Shown: piece after piece, positions 22,761 through 33,411 of the stretch | Layout: every line of letters starts with the position of its first letter | Position numbering within the stretch: the first letter of the stretch is position 1 | NCBI GenBank assembly: GCA_051294375.1 | Contig: CM119264.1 | Location: 15,969,245-16,033,244 of the forward strand | From: Paraspadella gotoi | Taxonomy: Eukaryota; Chaetognatha | Direction of reading: 5' to 3' | DNA: 64,000 bases | Program-made: the position numbers and the translations under genes | The notes under the pieces: generated by a model | Seen by the model: the letters and a program-made list of their open reading frames with translations, nothing else | Told to the model about the DNA's origin: nothing | Database searches by the model: none

Positions 22761-23375
22761 AGGAGTTTACGTCGTTCTTAGAAATCGAGGAAGACTTTTT
22801 CAATGGAGATATTCGCTAAAATCTGACTACCAAACAATATAAACGCTCCTGGTAAAAATTCTGGTAAAATATCGATGTAAAAACACATGTTGTATCTGAA
22901 GGGCTTGCATTTTTTTTCTTTTGTCAAATCATCAACATCTTGTTATCAAACAAGCCAGAACAAATAGACTGCTTCTGGACGAAAAAATTATGTTCCTGTT
23001 CAACAAATGAGGTTCAATTTTAGAATCCTTTGGCAAAGTGACTGAAGGGCTCTCAAAATTTTTCTTTACATTTTATTTAGTTATTTTGATATGATACGAT
23101 CATGGTAAAGTGAATTAGTCCATTTTGGTGAAATTTTTATTTAAAGTAAAAGTAAAAGAGGAGCTAACGATCAGAATTCTAAGAGTTTTAAACCGGGAGT
23201 CAGATTCGGGAAAAATCTTCTATGGTCGATTTTCCGAACATTTTGGTTAATATTTTCTATATTTATGGTCAAATTTTTTTGAAACTTAATATAAACAATA
23301 TTGCCATCATTCTACCTTGGCCGGTATAAGAATATATTAAAAAAACCTCGGGATTTGTTCGTCAGAGCTTAGTCC
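22761..23375 (+). mobile_element. V-family transposon copy
   Basis: It runs from AGGAGTTTACGTCGTTCTTA to GTCAGAGCTTAGTCCT and is flanked by AGACTAAA on both sides (22752-22759 and 23376-23383, give or take one base). Extra sequence near 22920-23040 is absent from the 21920 copy. Confidence 0.65.
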
Positions 23376-23541
23376 TAGACTAAAGAGAGATCACGGTCCA
23401 GGTTAAGAAAGAGAGAGAAAGAGAAAGGGAAAGAGAGAGAGTCAGTAACCGGCCTCTCTCTCGACCATATGACAAGTGACCAGTTGGGGTCAACCCCGTA
23501 GCGACGAAACCTTCGTCACAATACATCATACAGCAGCATAC
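23376..23541. repeat. GA tract and GGTCAACCCCGT repeat with GACGAA hairpin
   Basis: A GA/CT tract is followed by AGTAACCGGCCTCTCTC, GGGGTCAACCCCGTAGC and the hairpin GACGAAACCTTCGTC. A second copy is at 42110-42270, where the stem bases change together (GGCGA with TCGCC). The repeat lies just 3' of the exon ending at 23542 on the minus strand. Confidence 0.5.
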
Positions 23542-23794
23542 CTTGGAAGAATGCAATAAAGAAAATTCCTGATCGAGGTAAGCTGGGACGTACCACCCAT
23601 AACGCCCTTCAACATCAGAGAGGGGGCCCATCTCTGTTACGTTCTTCTTCCAATGGTCAAATTGAAAACCGCTGGCTACCGCCACTTCCATATTGATCAT
23701 TGCGTCAAGGGGTGGATTAAGGATTGACGATAGATGAGCGGCAACTGCGTCGTTGACTAGCACGGACTCGGTGTTCGAATTAGCTAGATGATCC
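23542..23794 (-). CDS. OpuAC-like gene, exon 3
   Basis: The acceptor is TTTTTTTTTCCCATCAG at 23795; the first base completes an Arg codon with exon 2. It encodes 84 codons, among them SVLVNDAVAAHLSSILNP, FDHWKKNVTEMGPLSDVEG and YGWYVPAYLDQEF, and ends with donor GTATGC (phase 0). GC content is well above the flanks. Confidence 0.55.
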
Positions 23795-26700
23795 CTGATG
23801 GGAAAAAAAAACAAACTTTGATCCCCAACATACGCAAGTCGTCTTTGCTCAAAAAATCTTAAGTATAAGGATCGTCGCAATCACATAAAAAGAAAAAAAA
23901 TCTGGACCTATGACAAAATTTGACACTCAAAAAATTAAATTTAATACCGGAAAACTAAGTTTTATACTTAAATATTTAAATTTTCATTTTTTCAAATTTT
24001 TTAATCACTTTACTGAGTTAGGCTTCCCCTAACAAAATTGTCGAAAGCATAAGCGATTGCGACGATAACCAATGGCTGCACCAATATATGTAAATCTCTT
24101 AAACTGGCTAAAACTGAATAGTTACTGCAAAACTAATAACATTTTGATACTTTAAAAAATATTTTATAAATCAAAACAATATTAATTTTGCTTGCATCAT
24201 TTTTTAGTCGGAGTTCAGCAGATCCCGACTTTGTCGGTCCGTCGGTCCGTCCCTTCAATCTTGTCGGGCATCGAATTAGGATAAATTATGCAAAAATAAT
24301 GTCCGTCCGTCCGTCCCACCTTAACAAAAAAGCTCCAATAACTCGTGATTGGGTGGTTGGATTAGAATAAAATTTTGTGTTTAGGAAGGAAAGTATGTGA
24401 TAAAGTTGGATATAAAATTTCGATGGAATCGTACGAGTAGAAATGAGTTTAAATGAAAAAAATATGAGTCACATTTACTTGAATTTTTTTACTTATTTTA
24501 ACCCATGATTACTTGAAATAAGGCCTGGGATCACTCAAACAAGAATTGCATAAAGCTTTATACAAATTGTTTTTATGCAAAAGAAGTATATTTCCTTCGT
24601 GTTTGAAATAAAAAAAACTTTAAATTTGACTAAGGTTCAGCTTCAAGAGCCACCCAAAAATCGGGCAATTTTTTTTATCGGTAAACTTAAAAAATTTCAT
24701 TCATGATGGTAGTCATTTTTAAATGCGAATTTTACTTTTTTTTATTCAATTAACATCAGCTACCTCAGTGTAAGACTAGTACCTATAACCTAGATATTAG
24801 ACACATTTGAATCCGACAATGTTTTAAATAAACAACCAGTCTCGGTGTCATTCTGTTCGTTTTCCAAGCTCTTTTTAACTAAAAAAGTTTTATTAAAAAA
24901 AAAAACTTTTTCGCCCGAGCCAGGAGTGTTAAAAAGCCAAAATATGAAATTTCACCTTTTATGAGTATTTTTTAGCTTTTTTCAGTAAATTTTTTAATAT
25001 AATTATCATTAATCCAGTTAATTACCAATGATACTGCTTTTAATTTATCATATTTAACTATTTTTAAAACATTCATTCACAAAAAATATTAGTTTAGAGC
25101 TTAAGCCAAGGGTATTAAAGAGCTAAAATTTCCAAATTGTCTTTTTTAGTATTTTCAAATGATAATTTATTATATTTTTAAGGATTACATATTTTAATCA
25201 TGATCATAAAAATATTTGATAATTTTAAATGGTTTTCAAGTTAAATAACATAGTTAATTGATTTTTAAACGAACAGAATGACACCCAGACTCGTTATCTA
25301 ATTAAAACTTTGTCGGATTCAAATGTGTCTACCAGATATTCTTATGATGTAACTGGATCAATTAAGGATGAAAAAATAAATGTTTATGTAAAGAGAGTGC
25401 AGAATACATATTTAATGATGCTTAATACCATTTTTTTACTAAAATAGTATTACAAAAATTGTACAATTTTTAAAAGTCAAAGACAATTGCATCTGCAGTT
25501 GGATCCTCTAAGATAGAAACGCTCTATGGTGCCATAGATGGTCACTGATTCCACAGATGGACAAACGTTATGCTCTCCTCTTGTCAATTAGTTTCTGTTC
25601 CCCACATTCAAAACTGGCTTTAAAGCTTGACCATTTGCCACAGATGAAAATAAGTAAACCCCTTGCAGCATTCCTCCTTGTTCACCGTCCGTGTTTCAGT
25701 ATCACAGCATTTTTTTAATTTAAAAAAAAATTTAAAAAATTTGAATAAAACTTCAAAGAATGGTAAAGCCATCATTTAAACTAGAAATGAAAATAGATTT
25801 TACAAAAGCATGTCGATTTCAAAGTTCTTTGCTCGACTTTCAGTTCTGTAAAATCTACAGAAAAAAAGAAAAATAAATAAAAAGAGTTGAGGCGAAAAAA
25901 AAAATAAAACTAATTATTATTAATTTACTTATTTATAACTTATTTATTTATATTTAAATAAATAATAATTTAATTAATTCATGTATGAAATCATTTGATA
26001 ATTCATGTATTAATAATAATTATGTATTTTTTAATATTTAATATATGAGAACACGATTTGTACTTAAATGTAGACAAGGAGTATAAGAGAGTATAAGAGA
26101 GTAAGAGATAAACATTTACTCCCCACATAATTAATAGTTTATTTACTGTATATAAAATAACATTTATCTAAAATTTTGAATTCTGTGTCATGTGATCACC
26201 TTTTCGGGTGATCATGAAAAGTAGGATACTTATACACGTTAAAAGTCTTTACCTTAACCTTACCTTACCATCTGACCCACCGATCGACATAAAAGGCGGC
26301 TACAGTTAGAGGAAGGGGAAGGTCTCACTCCCAATGCCAAGGAACCAAGGACAAACTTTAGCCCGCCTTGTCTTAAGGCAAGAAGAGGGCAGCCGGCAGA
26401 CATATCAGGTCAGATGAAGTAGCCCAAGGCATTTTTCCAAGAGGTCCATAAAATCTGGGAACTCAAGATCCAAATGACCTATGACATGCCAATGACCCGG
26501 TCACATCGTCACTGCTTTCCTTTGTCCAGAAGCGGGGGCCAGCTCTTCTCTTATTTTTTACTCTTTTCTCTTTAATGTAGTTTATTATTACTTTTACAAT
26601 TTATTACTTAAAATGATAATGTTTGCAAACTATTTTTTGCTCTTTTCTCTAACTCTCTTTTACTCTATATGTTTCTCTCTCTCTTCTTTCTCTCATAATC

Positions 26701-29700
26701 TCAAAAAATTAAATTGGTTTAATTTGAATAGTGATGAAAAGCTTAAAATCAGGTGATCAGACGATAAGACATAACCCTGTCATGTTCAGAAACGACTACT
26801 TAAAAATATTAACAAGTATGGCTTTTATCGTATGCAATAGAATGGGCGCGCATAAAAACGTAGTTGCTTAAAAATTTCTTTTGTTTTATTGTATGTAAAA
26901 GTAAAAAGCCAGAAAAAACGTTTGCCACTAATTTTATTATTGTATCTCAAATCGTTCAGACAGGGCAGGATGTTAAGTTTTGTCTCGATATAGGGTCCCA
27001 CCCTTGTAACTTAGGTAAACTCTTTTTCCTAAAGAATTCTTCCTCGTCTAATCGTATATTTGCTTGAAGCTTGATTTGTATTTGAAAAGATATGACTTAC
27101 TATATTCATAATTTCATTTTAAAGAGATTTTAAAAATAAAAAAAATAATTTGTGTAACAGAAAAATAAGAATTATTGAACTTCTCTAAAAAAATTTTAGT
27201 TTTAAAAGAGTCTACAATTCCTCGACTATTGATGTATATTATATAAGAGGGAAAAATTTAATAACATATTTTAAATTATAAATAATAGAGGAATCAACTT
27301 CGTGATCTTAGTTTTAATAATGATGAAGACAGTGAGAAAGAAAGAGAGAATAAATATTTAATGAATGACCTAAGGTTTGAGTGTTTATATATTAGTACAA
27401 CCAATATAAAAATTATCCATTCATTTAATAAACTATCTTGCCCCTGACTTTGGAGCTCGTGAAAATGTGGTAAAATTTTGAAAAAGCAAGATATTGACTC
27501 AACCATACTTAATTTGTATGCACCAAATGAAAATAATAATTAAATGAAATATCTATATTAGTCCAATCGAATCTCGTGAAGAAAGGAGAATGCATTTCGC
27601 CAGAATCTTCCGATCGGAGCACCGGATTCTCAAATCCGAGTTCGCGTTTATACGAATAATGTATATTATAAATATGATTTTTAAATTCATGAAAATTTTT
27701 TTATTATTTTCAGAATCTACACTTGATAAAGTATAGGAAAACTCGAGAGGTAGAGCTTAATTCGCTAATCGATCCAGCTTAATAATCAATTAGTGAAAGT
27801 TTTTTTTTTATTTAAACTCATTTCCACTCAAACGATTCCATCGAAACTTCATATCCAGCTCAATAACACTTCCCTAACCATATACGAAATTTTTTGCTAA
27901 GGTGGAACGGACGGACGGACAGAGACGGACGGACAGAGTTTTTTTTTTGCATAATTTATCATAATTCGATGTTCTGACATGATATAGGTGAATGCCTGAC
28001 AAGATTGGGGGGGCGGACCGACGGACTGACAAAGTGAATTATTGAGTCAGGATCTGCTGATAAGCAGATCCGACTAAAAATAATTGGAAAAAAAAGGGAA
28101 AAAAAAACGTACAAGTTTAAAGGGTAATGGTAAATGGTAAAATTTTACTTACACCGACCGGGGATTTGACGTATTTTGAAAAAATATTTAAAAACTATTT
28201 AAAAAATCTTAAAAGCATAAGGATCGTCGCAATCGCATAAGAAAAATCTGGATTGACGACAAATTTTGAAACTAAAAAAAAGAAAATTTGAGAAAAGAAA
28301 ATTAAATTATAAACAGAAAGAAAAATTATATTTTGCGATTGTCAATTAAAAAAAATAATAAAGTACCTAGGAAAATTAAAGTTAGTTTCTGAAAAAAAAA
28401 AGGAAAAGTTTTTTTGTCATTGTTAATTGTCATTGATCAGCAGACGCAGCCCTTGAGAAAAAAAATTTGAGAAAAGAAAATTAATTTATAAACAGAAAGA
28501 AAAGTTCTATTTTGTCAATAAAATAAAGTACCAAAGAAAATTAAAGTTAGTTTCTGAAAAAAAAAAAAAACAACTTTTTCATTGTTAAAATATTAACTGA
28601 TAAGCAGACGCAGTCCCTAAGAAAACAAGTTTGAGCAAACAATGTCAGATCTGCCCACGATTTATTAATTAATAAATAATTAATTATTTAATTAATCAAT
28701 AATTAATTTATTCAAGTTAATTATTTAATTAATTTATGCAATTAAATTGATCCAAAATGTTTGTTTTGATTGATTAACTGATTAATTAATTTTTGATTAA
28801 TTAATTGACTAATTAATTAATTAACTAATTAATTATTTGATTAATTAATACATCTTGCATTTACATGTAAAATAAAAAGAAAAAGAAGCATAATCAATTA
28901 GTGAAACAGGTTCTTTGTATTTTCCATTTAAACTCATTTCCACTCAAACTATTCCATCGAAACTTGATTTCCAGTTTAATCACATACTTTTCCACCCAAA
29001 TACAAAATTTAAAGTCATTCGCCCCATCCACTCATGAGCAATTGGTGTTCAAATAGTGAAATATATTTTTTTGTTTTTTCCATTTAATCTCATTTCCACT
29101 CGGACGTTCCATCGAAACTTCATATCCAGCTCAATCACACACTTCCCTACCCACACACAAAATTTCATCCAATCCATCCATCCAATCACGAGTAATGGGT
29201 GTTTTTTGCTAAGGTGGGATGGACGGACAAGACGGACGGACATCGTTTTTTTTGCATAATTTATATAATTGATGTTCTGACATGATATAAGTGAATGCCC
29301 GACAAGATTGAGGGGGCCGGGACCGGACGGACCGACAAAGTGAATTATAGAGGATAAAACGGAATAAAAACCTGATGTTGCGATAGCAAAATGATAACAT
29401 GCACAAATGCGATGCTTAATTTTACGAGTTCAATCCTAATTCAATTTTTGATTTAAAAAAAAAAAAAAGCAGAGAGAGAGAGAGAGAAAAGAAGGAAATC
29501 AAAAGGCAGCAGCAGAAGCAGCAGGAGAAAAGAGAGAAAAAGAAAGAGCCCCTGCAGAGCCAGCTGCAGACTCGTTTTTTTCCCCTATGATTATTAATCA
29601 GTGTCTAGGGAAAAGAGAGAGGGAGAGAAACATGTAATTAAAAGAGAAAAGAGAGAGAGAAAGAAATATGAAAATAAAAGAGAGAAAATTTGTTTGTTTT

Positions 29701-31514
29701 GATAAAATGTAAACAAAACATATTTAATAACTGTCCAGACTCAATTTTAAGCACATCGAAGATGAGAAGCTGTATATAAATTTTCAGCTTCATACACCCA
29801 AATTTAATCATAAAAAAGGTGATTTATAATTTGGAACACCGACAACAACGCCGACGACAATGACGACACTTATGCGCAAAAGCGTTACAATATCGTCGCA
29901 AACGCTTAGCGATTGCAACGATAAAAAAATATTTACCTAATTACCCTAACCCTAAACCCTCCTAATCCTAACCACCCCTAACCCTTAATTACACCTAAAC
30001 CACCCTTAAAGTTAAACCCCCCTAACCGCGGTCGGCGAAAGTAAAATTATTTAAACAATTTTTTAGACATAACATTAACCTATCGCAGTTAGTAGATTTG
30101 TCGCAGTAAGCAATTCGGGAGAGAGCTGAACTGGTGTTGGCGACGTCACGGGCTGATATTTTTGACACAGTACCAACTTCCTCAACGGCTGAGTAGCGCA
30201 TCACCTCCTTGAGAATAATGATAACGATGTTGTTGACCAGACGCTGAGAGACGCGGTCAGAATTTTCCAATGTAATCGGAATACTTTCGCCTGAAAAAAA
30301 TTTTAGGGCACTATTTTACTTTCGCCGACTGGAACCGAGCCGGTCGGTTATATATATATCGCATATATTACAAGGAAAGTAAAATTTGGTTAAGATTAAG
30401 GGTATTTAGGGTTAAGGGTGGTTACTGGTTAGGTTTAGGGGTGGTTAAGCATGCTAGGGTTAGGGGTGGTTAGGGGTAGCTAGTGTGTAAGTTGGTTAGG
30501 GTTTGTGACTGGTTACGGTCAAGGGTAGTTGGGGTAATATTCGAAAAAAACATACTATCTAGGAAAAAAGTATATGACATTTTTAATATAGGATATCTAT
30601 TCGAAAACTTGTTTGATCTTAAAAAAATTAGAAGTTTTTAAATCTATATTAAATTTCTTTTCAGTAGCTTCCTTCCTTTTTTTTGTAGGTCAAATCGTTT
30701 AGAAATTAGAGGCAAAAAAATATTATTACTTCAAATGAAAAATATTTTAAAAAATCATATTTAGTTTTCCACCATTTTTAGTATATAGTTATTTGTTTTT
30801 ATTTCGAATAGATTTAGTTATTTTTTTAATTTTTTTTTAATTTGGCAATGCTAAAGGCCTTGTACCTCTTTTTGGTTCAAAAAAGTACGATTATAGCTTT
30901 CAGAAAAGAGGGAAAGATGCGCAACATCAATATCGGGGCTGAAAAAAATTATGTTAAAGATGTGGAAAAAAATTTCACTGTCATACCTCAATTTACTGTA
31001 TGAGAGCATGCCCAAACGAATGTAAGCAGTAGTCAATGCAGAAGAAAAGCATACCAAATATTGAAAATGTTTTACCCATATTTTGTATACTTTTTATTAA
31101 ATAAATGAATTATGTTATATACTTTTTTTCCTAGATAGTATTCTTTTTTTTGCATTTTTTTACGTTTGTGCCCATAAGCAGAAAAAAAATCAACGACCGG
31201 GAAGATCATAAACAGTAAATGTAGAATTTTTACCAATTTGAGCTAAGAAAAGGCATTCAAAACAATGTTTAACACTTCCAGTAGTTTCTGAAATTTAAGA
31301 TACCCTGGTACAAGATATCCCTAAATCTATACTAAAAATTACCCCTGTAAAACAGTTGCAGAGTTCTGTTATCTTCAACCCATGTCTTGAATTGCTCATC
31401 ATTTGATTCCAAAATACCACAACGTCCATTCGTCAGTTGCGAACGAGTCGAAGGAGCGTGTCCGCCGACGACGTTGCTTAGTATATATATGGCAAGCAAA
31501 GCGAATGGGAACAT
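23542..31514 (-). CDS. Secreted protein resembling OpuAC-type (glycine-betaine binding) domain proteins, 3' incomplete
   Basis: Three minus-strand exons join in phase: 31343-31514, 30080-30290 and 23542-23794. The 212 residues found start with a signal-peptide-like segment (MFPFALLAIYILSNVVGG). The later part contains ITLENSDRVSQRLVNNIV, VNDAVAAHL, MINMEVAVASGF and GPLSDVEGRYGWYVPAYL. This pattern recalls the substrate-binding fold related to bacterial glycine-betaine receptors that occurs in secreted proteins of some marine invertebrates. That match is from memory and not alignment. All junctions use GT/AG and keep phase (phase 1, then phase 2). The last exon ends in a donor (AAG then GTATGC) and the continuation was not found, so the gene is either truncated by insertions or has small unseen exons. 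Substrate and role are unknown. Confidence 0.5.
24205..24470 (-). mobile_element. HINE-type element copy, 3' end
   Basis: Plus strand TTTTTAGTCGGAGTTCAGCA is followed by GTCGGTCCGTCGGTCCGTCC and one internal unit. The stem-loop has lost part of one side. Confidence 0.65.
24798..25331. mobile_element. Non-autonomous hAT-like element
   Basis: The terminal repeats start TAGACACATTTGAATCCGAC on both ends, extending inwards through a GTCATTCTGTTCG block. The flanks CTAGATAT (24790-24797) and CCAGATAT (25332-25339) agree at 7 of 8 bases. It belongs to the same family as Y (19127-21678) and the fragment at 13370-13499. Confidence 0.7.
26270..26720 (+). pseudogene. Penelope-like element relic (C-terminal end and 3' UTR)
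   Basis: It parallels 34580-34800: GAGGGCAGCCGGCAGACATATCAGGTC, AATGACCCGGTCACATCGTC and GCGGGGGCCAGCTCTT appear in the same order (quoted in pieces), followed by TC-rich 3' sequence. The frame is not intact. Confidence 0.6.
27395..27465 (-). repeat. R-family repeat fragment
   Basis: It contains GGTTGTACTAATA after ATGGATAATTTTTATATT on the minus strand, preceded by AGTCAGGGGCAAGATAGTTT. It matches 44395-44475 and parts of 38100-38235 and 48230-48350. Confidence 0.5.
27780..28080 (+). mobile_element. HINE-type element, 5'-truncated copy
   Basis: It starts inside the internal unit (CAATTAGTGAAAG) and ends with the right-end stem-loop GGATCTGCTGATAAGCAGATCC followed by GACTAAAAA. Confidence 0.75.
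28212..28625 (+). mobile_element. X-family element, left part
   Basis: It begins AAAGCATAAGGATCGTCGCA and contains an internal duplication of the GAAAATTTGAGAAAAG to CAGACGCAG passage. It is interrupted at 28626 by a HINE-type element. Confidence 0.65.
28626..29350 (+). mobile_element. HINE-type element nested in X
   Basis: The left end is CAAGTTTGAGCAAACAATGT, and two tandem internal units repeat with a 156-bp period (equivalent points 28924 and 29080). The right part stops after GAATTATAGAG without the stem-loop. The uninterrupted X sequence at 19060-19090 (CCTAAGAAAGAAAACGGAAT) marks the insertion point. Confidence 0.75.
29351..29931 (+). mobile_element. X-family element, right part
   Basis: It resumes at AAAACGGAATAAAAACCTGA and ends near GCTTAGCGATTGCAACGATA. 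That right end is the inverted counterpart of the left-end GGATCGTCGCAATCGC. Confidence 0.65.
29935..30045. repeat. CCCTAA-like telomere-type repeat, left arm
   Basis: It holds degenerate CCCTAACCCTAAACCC units ending in CGGTCGGCGAAAGTAAAAT. This is the inverse of the right arm on the other side of the 30080-30290 exon. Confidence 0.6.
30080..30290 (-). CDS. OpuAC-like gene, exon 2
   Basis: The acceptor is a T-run ending TTCAG, with GCGAAAGT following. The donor is GATAG then GTTAATG (phase 2). The exon encodes 69 full codons including RLVNNIVIIILKEVMRYSAV and SALSRIAYCDKSTNCD. It is bracketed by inverted telomere-like arms (29940-30045 and 30305-30540). Confidence 0.5.
30305..30540. repeat. 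TTAGGG-like telomere-type repeat, right arm
   Basis: It starts ATTTTACTTTCGCCGACTGG and continues as degenerate GGGTTAGGGGTGGTTAGG units. With 29935-30045 it forms an inverted pair around an exon. Confidence 0.6.
31343..31514 (-). CDS. OpuAC-like gene, exon 1 (signal peptide)
   Basis: The ATG at 31514 opens a hydrophobic leader of about 18 residues followed by GHAPSTRSQLTNGRCG. The exon ends TACAGGG before the donor GTAATT (phase 1). Confidence 0.5.
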
Positions 31515-31839
31515 TTTTTTAACACCGAAAAGTTTTTAATAGCGATCTTCCAGTATTATTCACATTGTAGGTATATTTTAATTTTTTTTTATTTAATAGA
31601 AAGACTTCTTTACTCCGCGTTTATTTTCTCAGTTTGGCATATGGAAGAGGTAAAAAAGGTAGTTGACTTTTTCACAGGTTAATTTTCGAGTGACAATTAC
31701 GAGCTTCCTGCCGATTTTTAAATTGATTGCGATCCCTGAGGTTCTTTGGTAAGTTTTTAAATTTTGTCTGGCAGTTATTTTTTTTCTTGGCAGTTTCCAA
31801 GATGTCCATGAGATGAAAATCATGAATATAAAAAGTTTA

Positions 31840-32340
31840 CGAACACAGTCAGCAGAGTCGACGATGGATGAAGCGAAGAAAAATCCAGTATAACGACAAA
31901 ACGACGTTAAAAAGCGAAATTATACATAGATATATATAAATTTTATATATATTGTATTTTCATGGATATTGACTGGGATTTTTTTGGTTTCGATTCTGGC
32001 AACGAAAAATCTCCGCGCTTCCGGGAAGAAGAAACCGGTCCACGGAGTGATGAATCGAGGATAAAGAAAAGGGCGTTGATCAACTAAACGAAGGATGAAA
32101 GTTAATCCGGGTTGCGATGTGCGTGAATGGGGGAAGAATACAATTTCACTCGAAATTTCTCCATGCTGGCGGAACAGAAACCGAAAATTGTTGCTTATAA
32201 TAGTAAAATCCTAAAAATAAAGAAGAACAGGGAGATCCAGCTCTTTTGGGACTAACTTCAAGTGCTTACAGCACAGAAACGGTTTCAGATAGAAGATAAA
32301 ATCTTAAAAGTATCTCGCCAGACGTTACTATCAAAGAAAA
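31840..32340. other. GC-richer segment open on both strands, unresolved
   Basis: On the plus strand, short frames start at 31962 (MDIDWDFFGFDSGNE..., 41 codons) and near 32127 (MGEEYNFTRNFSM..., 42 codons). On the minus strand, about 95 codons are open without a start after an acceptor-like TTTATTTTTAG (around 32210). The segment lies 5' of the OpuAC-like gene, so it could be its upstream exon or promoter, or the start of a divergent gene. I cannot choose. Confidence 0.25.
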
Positions 32341-32348
32341 TTAATAAA

Positions 32349-32700
32349 CAAGTTTGAGCAAACAATGACGGATCTGCCTACGATAATTAATTAATTAATC
32401 GATTAATTAATAAATTTTAATATGTAATAATTAATTTTAAATTTATATTCAACTTATCATCATCGATGTCCTTAAAATTGGGTTAGGACAGTTATTAAAT
32501 ATGTTTTGTTTACATTTTATCAAAACAAAATAATATCCTCTATTTTATTTTATGTCTCCTTCTCTCTCTCTCTCTATCTCTCACTCTCTCTCTCTCTCTT
32601 TTTATACAATTGCAACGATCTTTATGCTTTTAAGAATTTTTTAACTTGCATCATTTTTTCACATTAATTAATTAATTAATTAAAACATTTATTAATAATC
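32349..32700 (+). mobile_element. HINE-type element carrying an X-derived insert
   Basis: The left end is CAAGTTTGAGCAAACAATGA. At about 32490-32640 an inverted, internally deleted X copy is recognisable (ATTAAATATGTTTTGTTTAC, a TC tract, then GCAACGATCTTTATGCTTTT). Confidence 0.55.
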
Positions 32701-33409
32701 ATTAGCTTTCTGGAAATATTTTTTTTCCTTTCGATTATGTTAGGAAGGTGTTTAAAAATGATCGAGAACGTAGTGTATCAAGATGGATTCAGATTTTTAA
32801 AAACGTTCACCCAAGTGATCACACACATATATACTTTAATTTAAAACCCCTTTTCGATTTGAAATTCTCAACATGAGAGATCCCGGTCGATTTTATCTGG
32901 CTCCTAAATTATGCAAATTAGCTTACGATCGAATTTGTCAGATAACGATGACGCTCTTTATTCGCGTAATTTTAAACGTTTTATTATTGTAATATAATCA
33001 ATAATTGAATATTTTAGTTTTTAGAATATATATTTTATAAATATAAATAGTTTATAGTATTTATACTAATATAACTAAGACAAAATAGCAATTAAATGAG
33101 AGCTTGAATGCTTTTTTTTCTTACCAAAATGAGATTTTTACATAAAATAAAATATTAACTATTTTGCTTGCTTAGGTTCCTTAATACATATAATATAATA
33201 TAAATTTCATTATAAATTGTATAATTCATTCGTTTAAGTTACCATTATACGTGCTTTAATAAATAGGTAAATATGGAAAAACTTGATAACAAAGATTAAA
33301 ATAACCAATAAAAATAAAATTTAAAAAAAAAAAATAATACTAATTATAATATTATCAAAAATATAAAATAATATTATTATAATATTTAAGAATTTAATAG
33401 ACATTGTGT
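32700..33409. other. AT-rich DNA, nothing recognised
   Basis: No gene or repeat family was identified between the HINE-type copy and the Penelope-like element. Confidence 0.4.
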
Positions 33410-33411
33410 AG

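Noticed and set aside
23380-23541. Coding continuation of exon 3 of the OpuAC-like gene to the stop at 23380
   Set aside because: A good donor at 23541 is followed by a repeat family and a GA/CT tract shared with 42110-42270. The frame beyond is repeat-derived.
30851-31057. Extra exon between exons 1 and 2 of the OpuAC-like gene (acceptor at about 30947, donor at about 30874)
   Set aside because: Splice-like sites are present, but inserting it after exon 1 brings a stop in the required phase, whereas direct joining of exons 1 and 2 stays open.
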